Part shown: positions 1 to 5,871 of the stretch, in pieces
How the letters are laid out: each line of letters opens with the position of its first letter
Numbering within the stretch: the first letter of the stretch is position 1
NCBI GenBank assembly: GCA_021163175.1
Contig: JAGGXG010000061.1
Coordinates: forward strand, 1-5,877
Direction of reading: 5' to 3'
DNA: 5,877 bases
Source of the DNA: Thermoplasmata archaeon
GTDB taxonomy: Archaea > Thermoplasmatota > E2 > UBA202 > JdFR-43
Notes under the pieces: model-generated
Databases searched by the model: none
What the model was told of the DNA's origin: nothing
The model's input: the letters and a program-made list of their open reading frames with translations, nothing else
Made by a program: the position numbers and the translations under genes

Positions 1-303
1 ACAAAGAAATTTTTGGAGGAAAATGGAATAGAGGTAAAATTTTCGAAATTGAATGTGCACAATAAAGGAATGATTGTGGACAACAAAGTTTTGATATCTT
101 CAATAAACTGGGGAGAAAATTCCGTTCTAAATAACAGGGAGATTGGCATAATAATAGAAAATGAAAACGTAAGCAATTATTTCAAAAAAATTTTTTATTA
201 TGACTGGAATTATGGAAAGAAAAAAATGCTTGGGTATGATTTCTTGCCCATCCTCATAATAATCCTTATTTTGGCAATGGAGGAGAGAAAATGGCGCCGC
301 TAA
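1..303 (+). CDS. Phospholipase D-like (HKD) domain protein with C-terminal membrane anchor, 5'-truncated
   Basis: This is the last 100 codons of a gene that begins before the window; the frame is open from base 1, so the TTG at 13 is probably not a real start. The sequence shows one HKD motif, HxK(x)4D, with His at 58-60, Lys at 64-66 and Asp at 79-81. It is followed by the SSINW and NNREIG signature of phospholipase D-superfamily nucleases and phosphodiesterases. Family members use two HKD motifs to hydrolyse phosphodiester bonds; if this is a two-motif protein, the first lies upstream of the window. The domain is followed by a hydrophobic stretch of about 13 residues (FLPILIIILILAM) and a basic tail (EERKWRR), which looks like a C-terminal membrane anchor. 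The stop lies 13 nt inside the next gene (rhomboid), so the two are very likely co-transcribed and translationally coupled. The family assignment is firm; the substrate (lipid or nucleic acid) cannot be told. Confidence 0.85.
   Translation, partial: TKKFLEENGIEVKFSKLNVHNKGMIVDNKVLISSINWGENSVLNNREIGIIIENENVSNYFKKIFYYDWNYGKKKMLGYDFLPILIIILILAMEERKWRR
279..283 (+). promoter_or_regulatory. Shine-Dalgarno of the rhomboid gene
   Basis: GGAGG lies 7 nt before the ATG at 291 and inside the coding sequence of the upstream phospholipase D-like gene. It supports ATG 291 as the true start and re-initiation or coupling within an operon. It contrasts with the genes at 1984(-), 2242 and 4975, which have no such site and appear leaderless. 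Confidence 0.7.
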
Positions 304-1181
304 GCTTGATAGCAATTCTTATCATAGCTTTTTCAATGGCAATTCCATTCACAAGGAAAATTTCTTTTGTTCATTCTGTGGCAATAGCAAATTTCGTAAT
401 TTTTTTCATGACAACATTTTCTTCCCCAAATTATATGGCCTATGGTTCGCCAGTGTTCGGCGATTTAGTTTTTAATCCAATTTATTTACAGAAACCAGAA
501 ATGCTTTACACTCTGATAACATCAATGTTCATACATTACGATATAATGCATTTGCTTGGCAATATGATCGCCCTCTTTTTCATAGGCATGCCTTTCGAAC
601 ATAGAATCGGCGTGAAGAGAATCTTTGCCATATATATTTTTGGAGGAATATTCGCAACCCTATTTTTCAGTGCCGCAAATTTTCATTCAATGCTGCTTAT
701 GGGCGCATCAGGCGCCATCTTCAGCCTGCTCGGCGGATTCGCCGCCGCCTTTCCACGGGACAGGATAGTGGTTCCGATACCTTTTCCAATCATAATATTC
801 ACAGAAATGCGCGTCATAACCGCTGCAATAATATTTGGCTTGCTTCAAATCGGTTTTTCTCTTGTCTCAGGATATTATGAAAGCAATGTGGCATATCTTG
901 CCCATCTGGGGGGGCTTGTTGGGGGCGTTGCAATTGCAAAATTGATTGTAAGGGAAAGAAAGGTGGTTAAAAAGGAAATTGATTACGAAGCCATTGAAAA
1001 GCTTATAAAGAATGAGAAGCAGAGAGAAATATTCGCAAGAATAAAGGAAGCCAGAGAAACGGAAATAAGGGAAGCATGGCTTTCTTATCTGCTTAAAGAT
1101 CTTCGATGCCCTTATTGCAACGGCAGAGTAAAGTTAAGGAATGGAAGGCCTTATTGCAGGAAATGTGGATATATCAAATAG
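291..1181 (+). CDS. Rhomboid family intramembrane serine protease with C-terminal zinc ribbon
   Basis: This is a complete 296-residue membrane protein. Rhomboids cut substrate transmembrane helices within the bilayer using a Ser-His dyad. Visible hallmarks are His87-x3-Asn91 in MHLLGNM (equivalent to the H/N oxyanion pair of GlpG), the catalytic GxSG loop Gly138-Ala-Ser140-Gly141, and catalytic His205 in AYLAHLGG followed by a GxxGG-type helix. About seven hydrophobic segments are seen (roughly 4-20, 24-44, 75-100, 109-129, 133-152, 166-192 and 198-220), i.e. the six-helix core plus one. The helix at 198-220 is followed by a charged, probably helical cytoplasmic linker (about 221-268). A treble-clef or ribbon-like C-terminus follows, with Cys273-x2-Cys276 and Cys289-x2-Cys292. 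The start overlaps the upstream gene by 13 nt and has a GGAGG site. The 3' end overlaps the convergent presenilin-like gene by 31 bp. The protease family is certain; substrates and the role of the zinc ribbon are unknown. Confidence 0.95.
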   Translation: MAPLSLIAILIIAFSMAIPFTRKISFVHSVAIANFVIFFMTTFSSPNYMAYGSPVFGDLVFNPIYLQKPEMLYTLITSMFIHYDIMHLLGNMIALFFIGMPFEHRIGVKRIFAIYIFGGIFATLFFSAANFHSMLLMGASGAIFSLLGGFAAAFPRDRIVVPIPFPIIIFTEMRVITAAIIFGLLQIGFSLVSGYYESNVAYLAHLGGLVGGVAIAKLIVRERKVVKKEIDYEAIEKLIKNEKQREIFARIKEARETEIREAWLSYLLKDLRCPYCNGRVKLRNGRPYCRKCGYIK

Positions 1182-1984
1182 ATTACATAGCCAGCGATTG
1201 CTCCAGCATTCAAATATGGCAAACCTGGTTGTGGCCCCTTTTTAATCAAATGCATTAAAATTGCATATCCAACCATTGTTCCAAAAAAAGTTAGGAGAAA
1301 TGCAGCCATGCTTTGTAGAGATGCGTGGGCAACCAAAATGGCGGGAATGATTGCATCGCCAAGCCCCATAAAAATTGCATCTTTTTCATCACTCTCAATA
1401 TCCTGCTTTTCCATATATGAAAATTTCCTGCTTTTTGGAAATATCATCAGCAAAGGAAGATTTGAAGATGTTACAGATTTAGCCAGGCTAATCATATGCC
1501 TTGTTTTATAAACGGAGATGGCATCATAGGCGGCGAGAAGGATCAAAAGTAAAATAATGAGCCATGTTGAAAGCGAGATGGCGAAAATTGCCGCTATACC
1601 TCCTGCGAGAAATATGCCGAAGGCATCGATAACATACCATTCCGGATGCTTTATCAGAAGAATGAGCATAATAAGAGATATTGCTAATGAGAGGAAGAAA
1701 GAGTATGGGATGTAATAAAGGAAGGCGTTGAATATGGAGATGGCTGCCATGAAGAAAATGAATAGAATAAGATATTTCATGGCATTTTCCTTATATTTTG
1801 CAATGATTAAAATGATGGCTGTGAAAACAAGCATTATAACGAAGATTTGCACAACATTCATAACATCATTTGGATTTTCAAAAGCCTGCATTCCCTCTTT
1901 TTTGAAAGGCTCAGCTACAAAAGCTGCTATGAGCATGCTTGCAGCCATCAAAAATGCCATTCCAATGGCGGCGTAATCTTTCAT
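1151..1984 (-). CDS. Presenilin/signal peptide peptidase-like aspartyl membrane protease (family A22, archaeal type)
   Basis: This is a 277-residue polytopic protein with nine predicted membrane segments. The two catalytic aspartates of GxGD proteases are visible: Asp154 in AAYDAIS (YD motif, codon 1523-1525) and Asp210 in GLGD (codon 1355-1357). A third signature, PGLPYL at 253-258, stands where eukaryotic presenilins have PAL(P). A hydrophilic loop of about 40 residues, including SRKFSYMEKQDIESDEKD, separates helices 6 and 7, as in the family. Such enzymes cleave single-pass membrane helices, for example leftover signal peptides. The start is uncertain. ATG 1999 adds five residues, but I prefer ATG 1984 because a TATA-like octamer (TAATTTAT) lies 19-26 nt upstream of it, the spacing seen at citF and nadA; ATG 1999 has no clear box and neither has a Shine-Dalgarno. 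The gene runs convergently to the rhomboid gene and overlaps its last nine codons. It is divergent from citF. Family call is strong; the physiological substrate is unknown. Confidence 0.92.
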   Translation of the reverse strand: MKDYAAIGMAFLMAASMLIAAFVAEPFKKEGMQAFENPNDVMNVVQIFVIMLVFTAIILIIAKYKENAMKYLILFIFFMAAISIFNAFLYYIPYSFFLSLAISLIMLILLIKHPEWYVIDAFGIFLAGGIAAIFAISLSTWLIILLLILLAAYDAISVYKTRHMISLAKSVTSSNLPLLMIFPKSRKFSYMEKQDIESDEKDAIFMGLGDAIIPAILVAHASLQSMAAFLLTFFGTMVGYAILMHLIKKGPQPGLPYLNAGAIAGYVIYLIYPHFLQ

Positions 1985-2002
1985 TGTTGTTATATACATG
2001 AC

Positions 2003-2010
2003 ATAAATTA
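2003..2010 (-). promoter_or_regulatory. TATA-like box of the presenilin-like gene
   Basis: On the minus strand TAATTTAT sits 26 to 19 nt upstream of ATG 1984, preceded by a purine-rich stretch (AGAAAGAA) that resembles a BRE. The distance suits a leaderless or near-leaderless transcript and is the main reason to prefer 1984 over 1999 as start. It is an inference from spacing and composition only. Confidence 0.5.
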
Positions 2011-2212
2011 TTCTTTCTGAAAAAATCTTGTTTCAGTGAGCATATACATTGCCAGGCATTAGATGAAAGTAAGAGCTTGTCATGCTCCCCATTTATTCGC
2101 TTTTCCAGAGCATTTCAAGGACGAAAGGCTAAGTACAACAGGCCCTGAAGATGTATTTTCCCAAGAAGCATAAAAGAAATGTTAGAAGGAACAACCAAAA
2201 GGAAATAACAAA

Positions 2213-2223
2213 ATATTATAAAT
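2213..2223 (+). promoter_or_regulatory. TATA-like box of the citF-leuC-type operon
   Basis: The stretch ATATTATAAAT is centred about 24 nt upstream of ATG 2242, with the A-rich sequence AACAAAA directly before it as a possible BRE. There is no Shine-Dalgarno between the box and the ATG, so translation is probably leaderless. It would drive both citF and the coupled hydro-lyase gene. Confidence 0.6.
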
Positions 2224-2241
2224 CGCTTCATATTTCATCTC

Positions 2242-3765
2242 ATGCTTAATGCAGTTGGAAGAGATATTCCAAATGAGTTAGATGGAAGGAAGTTGAAACC
2301 TTTTAAAGGAGCTTTTTCTTTCAAGCCAAAGAAAAGGTTGTATGCTCCACCAATGAAAGCTGTTTTTCCAGGCGAGGAAAAGTTAATCTCTTTAAAAGAA
2401 GCTGTGAAAAAGTTTGTTGATGATGGAATGACGATATCATTTCACCATCATCTCCGTAATGGGGATGCTGTTGTAAATATGGTCGTAAATGAAATAGCAA
2501 AGCAGGATATAAAAGACATAAAACTTGCTCCAACAGCTTTGTTTCCAGTTCATGAAGGATTGAAGGAGCATATAAAGAATGGTGTTGTGACAGCCATAGA
2601 GGGAAGTTTGAATGGTCCATTAGGAGAATTTGCTTCCTATGGCAACATTCCTCATACTGTCGTTTTAAGAAGTCATGGAGGAAGAGCTAGAGCTGTGAGA
2701 GCTGGCGAGCTGCATGTAGATGTTGCCTTTCTTGCTGCTTCAATGGCTGACGACTATGGCAATGCCAATGGAATGTTTGGAAAATCTGCTTTTGGTGCCA
2801 TGGGCTTTGCTTTTGCTGATTCAATGCATGCTGATCGCGTTGTTATAGTTACAGACAACCTGCAGCCATATCCCATCGCTCCTATCTCAATATCTCAAAC
2901 ATTCGTTGATAATGTTGTTGTCGTTGATTCCATTGGTGACCCGAGCGGCATTCAAACCGGAACAATGCGAATAACAAGGAGTCCAGCCCGCCTGAACATA
3001 GCAAAAAATGTTGTGAAATTTCTGGCAAAAGCTGGCTTGCTAAAAGATGGCTTTTCATTTCAGGCTGGCGCGGGCGGCACGAGCCTTGCTGTGACAAAAT
3101 TTTTGCATGATTATATGAAAGCAAAAGGCATAGTTGGAGATTTTGTTATGGGTGGCATTACAGGCTATGTTGTCGATATGCTTGAACAGGGAACGACGAA
3201 GAGGATTCTCGATGGGCAAGATTTTGATCTGAGAGCTGTGGAATCGATAGGCAGAAACCCAAATCATGTTGAGGTCTCACATATTGACTTTGGAGATCCT
3301 CATACCGGTGGATGCATTGTCAACAGGCAAACAGCCTGCTTTTTGGGAGCAACAGAATTCGATTTGAATTTCAATGTTAATGTAAATACACATTCAGATG
3401 GATTGCTTTTGCATGGCATAGGCGGGCATCAGGATGCGGCCGCCGGAAGTTTTGTAACCATTATTGTTGCTCCTTTGCTGAGGGGACGCATTCCTGTTAT
3501 AAGGAAGGAGGTTACGACTGTTTCGACGCCTGGCGAGACCGTAGATGTTATCGTTACCGATAGAGGCATTGCCATAAATCCAAGGAGAGAGGATTTAATT
3601 GAGGCGGTGAAGGGAAAAATGGAAATTGTAGAGATAGAAGAATTGTATAAAAAAGCTAAAAGCCTTGTTGGTGAGCCGAAAGAACCGAATTTTAGCGATG
3701 AGATTATTGGGATAATAGAATATAGAGATGGAACAATTCTGGATGTTGTGAGGCGATTGAAATGA
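2242..3765 (+). CDS. citF: Citrate lyase alpha subunit (citrate:acyl-carrier/CoA transferase), CitF family
   Basis: This is a complete 507-residue protein of the usual length for CitF, collinear with the family from the N-terminal NAVGRDIP to the C-terminal YRDGTILDVVRRLK. In citrate lyase the alpha subunit exchanges acetyl for citryl on the carrier protein (EC 2.8.3.10), after which the beta subunit (CitE) cleaves citryl-ACP to acetyl-ACP and oxaloacetate; citramalate lyase works in the same way. Signatures seen are FHHHLRNGD (67-75), RSHGGRARA (143-151), a GDPSG turn (232-236), GAGGTSLAV (276-284), GGITGY (304-309), GGHQDAAAGS (394-403) and TPGETVDVIVTD (429-440). The protein is cytoplasmic with no signal peptide. 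No CitC, D, E, X or G gene is in the window, which is unusual for a genuine citrate lyase. It is coupled by a 4-nt ATGA overlap to an aconitase-family gene. Without a beta subunit and a carrier it may act as a free-standing CoA-transferase. Family certain, exact acid substrate not. Confidence 0.92.
   Translation: MLNAVGRDIPNELDGRKLKPFKGAFSFKPKKRLYAPPMKAVFPGEEKLISLKEAVKKFVDDGMTISFHHHLRNGDAVVNMVVNEIAKQDIKDIKLAPTALFPVHEGLKEHIKNGVVTAIEGSLNGPLGEFASYGNIPHTVVLRSHGGRARAVRAGELHVDVAFLAASMADDYGNANGMFGKSAFGAMGFAFADSMHADRVVIVTDNLQPYPIAPISISQTFVDNVVVVDSIGDPSGIQTGTMRITRSPARLNIAKNVVKFLAKAGLLKDGFSFQAGAGGTSLAVTKFLHDYMKAKGIVGDFVMGGITGYVVDMLEQGTTKRILDGQDFDLRAVESIGRNPNHVEVSHIDFGDPHTGGCIVNRQTACFLGATEFDLNFNVNVNTHSDGLLLHGIGGHQDAAAGSFVTIIVAPLLRGRIPVIRKEVTTVSTPGETVDVIVTDRGIAINPRREDLIEAVKGKMEIVEIEELYKKAKSLVGEPKEPNFSDEIIGIIEYRDGTILDVVRRLK
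3750..3753 (+). promoter_or_regulatory. Shine-Dalgarno of the LeuC-type gene
   Basis: GAGG lies 8 nt before ATG 3762, inside the end of citF. Together with the ATGA stop/start overlap (3762-3765) it supports this start and translational coupling to citF. Confidence 0.6.
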
Positions 3766-4940
3766 CGCTTGCAGAAAAAATTTTATCTGAAAAAGCTGGG
3801 GTAAAAGCTGAAGCAGGAGACATTGTTGAAGCAAAAATAGACAAGGCAATGAGCCATGATAATGCTGCATTGGTAATAAAAAAATTTAAAGAGATTGGGG
3901 CAAAGCTATGGGATCCAAGTAAAATTGTGATCATACTCGACCATCGCGTGCCAGCAAATACAATAAAAACGGCAGAAGGGCATAAAGCAATAAGAGAGTT
4001 TGTCAAACAAAATGGAATTGAAAATTTCTATGATATAAATTATGGCATATGTCATCAAGTCATGATTGAAGAGGGACATGTTAAAAAAGGAATGCTCATC
4101 GTTGGCACAGACAGCCATACAACAAGCTATGGCGCCTTAGGGGCTTTTTCTACTGGCATAGGAGCTACAGAGATGGCTTCTGTATGGGCAACTGGAAAGC
4201 TTTGGCTTAAAGTTCCAGAAACATATAAAATTGTAATAAAGGGAAACACACCAAAGGGGGTTTTTGCGAAAGATATCATATTACATATAATAGGCGAGCT
4301 AAAGGCGGATGGTGCCAATTATAAGGCTGTCGAGTTTTATGGCATTGCTGAAAACTTTCCTTTAGCAGATAAAATAACCATGGCGAATATGTCTATGGAA
4401 ATGGGAGCTAAGGCAGCGATGTTCTATGGAAGCAATGATGGCCCATATGAAAAAGAGTTTGAATTTGATGTTAGTTCGCTAACCCCACAAATAGCATGCC
4501 CTCATAGCGTTGACAATGTAAAGAGTATAGAAGATGTTGAAGGAAAAGAAATAAATCAAGCCATGCTCGGTTCATGCACAAATGGAAGAATAGAGGATCT
4601 TCGCATTGCTGCAAAAATTTTGAAAGGAAAGAGGATAGCGAAGAATGTTCGCATGCTCGTTTTCCCAGCTTCAATGAAAGTATATAAGCAAGCTTTAGAA
4701 GAAGGATTGATAGAAATATTCATTGAGGCAGGCGCCGTCGTAATGAATCCTGGATGCGGCCCATGCTTAGGAGCCCATGAAGGCGTGCTGGCAAGTGGAG
4801 AAGTTGCCATAGCATCGACAAACAGAAACTTCAGAGGAAGAATGGGCTCTAAGGAGGCAGAGGTATATCTGGCATCGCCAGCAAGCGTGGCAGCAGCTGC
4901 CATAGAGGGAAAAATAACTGATCCAAGGAAATATTTGTAA
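3762..4940 (+). CDS. Aconitase-superfamily hydro-lyase large subunit (3-isopropylmalate dehydratase/homoaconitase/dimethylmaleate hydratase type)
   Basis: This is a complete 392-residue protein. The family isomerises or hydrates hydroxy-acids (isopropylmalate, citramalate, homocitrate, dimethylmaleate) with a [4Fe-4S] cluster and needs a separate LeuD-type small subunit. Visible: the SHDN active-site region (31-34), DHRVPA (60-65), GICHQV (95-100), TDSHTTSYGALGAF (116-129), and cluster cysteines Cys272 in GSCTNGR and Cys332/Cys335 in NPGCGPCLG. RNFRGRMGS (355-363) is the usual substrate-contact loop. Members are usually somewhat longer (about 415-430); here the linker after the NMSMEMGAKA motif is short (about 221-235), while all catalytic motifs remain. 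It overlaps citF by 4 nt, so the two enzymes are made together. No small subunit lies in the window. Specificity cannot be read from this subunit: leucine or isoleucine biosynthesis (leuC) is the default, but the citF linkage also allows a citrate, citramalate or mesaconate role. Confidence 0.88.
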   Translation: MTLAEKILSEKAGVKAEAGDIVEAKIDKAMSHDNAALVIKKFKEIGAKLWDPSKIVIILDHRVPANTIKTAEGHKAIREFVKQNGIENFYDINYGICHQVMIEEGHVKKGMLIVGTDSHTTSYGALGAFSTGIGATEMASVWATGKLWLKVPETYKIVIKGNTPKGVFAKDIILHIIGELKADGANYKAVEFYGIAENFPLADKITMANMSMEMGAKAAMFYGSNDGPYEKEFEFDVSSLTPQIACPHSVDNVKSIEDVEGKEINQAMLGSCTNGRIEDLRIAAKILKGKRIAKNVRMLVFPASMKVYKQALEEGLIEIFIEAGAVVMNPGCGPCLGAHEGVLASGEVAIASTNRNFRGRMGSKEAEVYLASPASVAAAAIEGKITDPRKYL

Positions 4941-4948
4941 CACCAAAC

Positions 4949-4956
4949 TTTTATAA
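4949..4956 (+). promoter_or_regulatory. TATA-like box of nadA
   Basis: TTTTATAA lies 26 to 19 nt upstream of the GTG at 4975, in the 34-nt gap behind the previous stop. A second AT-rich box (TTTTATATA, 4961-4969) is only 6-14 nt from the start, too close for that start. There is no Shine-Dalgarno, so nadA probably has its own leaderless promoter, although read-through from the citF operon is possible. Confidence 0.5.
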
Positions 4957-4974
4957 TGGCTTTTATATACATGC

Positions 4975-5871
4975 GTGGATAAAATAGAAAAGATTAAAAA
5001 ATTGAAGAAGGAAAGAAATGCAATCATTTTAGCCCATAACTATCAGCGACCAGAGGTGCAAGATGTGGCAGACTATATTGGCGATTCTCTTGGCTTGGCA
5101 ATAGAAGCAAGCAAGACTGATGCAAGCGTTATTGTTTTTTGTGGTGTTGATTTCATGGCAGAGTCAGCAAAAATACTAAACCCAGATAAAATTGTTCTCC
5201 ATCCTGAAAAGCATGCGCGCTGTCCAATGGCGGCGATGGTGGATGCGGTGGCGTTAAAAAAATTGAAGGAAGAAAAGAAAATGGATGTTGTGGCATATGT
5301 TAATACGACAGCGGAGGTAAAAGCAATAGCAGATATGTGCTGCACTTCTGCCAACGCTGTAAAAGTTGTAAAAAGCATGCCAGATGGCGTTATTTTTGTT
5401 CCGGATGAAAACCTTGGAAAATATGTAAAAAGATTTGTGGATAATGAAATGATTTTATGGCCTGGTTTTTGTCCAACGCATCAGGCAATGTCTCCAGAGG
5501 ACATTATTGAAATGAAGAAAGAACATCCACATGCTGTTGTAATGGCTCATCCTGAATGCATGCCGGATGTGATAGATCTGGCTGATAAAGTTGCCTCTAC
5601 AGAAGGAATGGTTAAATATGCAAAGGAAAGCGATGCGAAAGAATTCATAGTTGCAACAGAAATTGGATTATGCTACAGAATGAAGAAGGAAATGCCGGAT
5701 AAAGAATTTTATTGCATAAGCCACGCTGTTTGTCCGACGATGAAAAAAATAACCCTGGATAGCGTTTTAAGAAGTCTTGAAAAAATGCAATATGAAGTGA
5801 AGATTCCGGAAGATGTTATTGAGAGGGCAAGAAAACCATTAATGAAAATGATTGAAATGGGAAGAGACTAA
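4975..5871 (+). CDS. nadA: Quinolinate synthase A
   Basis: This is a complete 298-residue cytoplasmic enzyme of the short archaeal/Thermotoga type. NadA condenses iminoaspartate (from aspartate oxidase or dehydrogenase) with dihydroxyacetone phosphate to quinolinate, the first NAD precursor ring. Three pseudo-repeated domains are implied by the three cluster cysteines: Cys83 in ARCPMAAM, Cys166 in GFCPTHQ and Cys253 in HAVCPTMKKIT. These align with the [4Fe-4S] ligands of the E. coli and Pyrococcus enzymes. Substrate-site motifs include LAHNYQ (19-24), DSLGLA (37-42), VNTTAEVKA (109-117), CTSANAV (123-129), HPEC (192-195) and ATEIGLCYRM (227-236). The start is GTG 4975: an in-frame stop at 4954-4956 precludes a longer N-terminus, and the nearby ATG 4971 is out of frame and ends after three codons. 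Neither nadB nor nadC is in the window. The final stop is 6 nt before the window end. Confidence 0.96.
   Translation: MDKIEKIKKLKKERNAIILAHNYQRPEVQDVADYIGDSLGLAIEASKTDASVIVFCGVDFMAESAKILNPDKIVLHPEKHARCPMAAMVDAVALKKLKEEKKMDVVAYVNTTAEVKAIADMCCTSANAVKVVKSMPDGVIFVPDENLGKYVKRFVDNEMILWPGFCPTHQAMSPEDIIEMKKEHPHAVVMAHPECMPDVIDLADKVASTEGMVKYAKESDAKEFIVATEIGLCYRMKKEMPDKEFYCISHAVCPTMKKITLDSVLRSLEKMQYEVKIPEDVIERARKPLMKMIEMGRD

Larger units (their letters stand above)
2000..2241. other. Divergent intergenic region
   Basis: These 242 bp lie between the divergent presenilin-like gene and citF. They contain the two opposing TATA-like boxes near the ends. An imperfect 15-nt palindrome GAGCTTG-T-CATGCTC lies at 2073-2087, and the hexamer GAGCAT recurs at 2038-2043 and 2108-2113. 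A 36-codon ATG ORF at 2063-2173 (plus) has no Shine-Dalgarno and no convincing family match. No tRNA, C/D box RNA or riboswitch could be recognised. Confidence 0.6.

Noticed and set aside
13..15. TTG at 13 as start of the phospholipase D-like gene
   Set aside because: The frame is open to base 1 and the HKD domain is clearly cut at its N-terminal side, so the gene continues upstream of the window.
1308..1976. Plus-strand ORFs of 67 and 82 codons opposite the presenilin-like gene
   Set aside because: They are antisense shadows of the frame that carries the YD, GLGD and PGLPYL motifs.
1985..1999. ATG 1999 as start of the presenilin-like gene (five extra residues)
   Set aside because: No TATA-like box at the local spacing and no Shine-Dalgarno; ATG 1984 has the box at -26 to -19. 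It remains possible, since the two differ by only five residues.
2060..2148. C/D box small RNA (GATGA near 2062, CTGA near 2145)
   Set aside because: The C box matches poorly, the span is too long for a typical archaeal C/D RNA, and no clear C'/D' boxes were seen.
3762..4940. Naming the hydro-lyase leuC outright
   Set aside because: Specificity in this family depends largely on the small subunit, which is not here, and the citF linkage is atypical for leucine genes.
4556..4972. 138-codon minus-strand ORF opposite the LeuC-type gene
   Set aside because: It is a shadow of a conserved gene whose motifs (GSCTNGR, NPGCGPCLG) lie on the plus strand; it has no recognisable domain.
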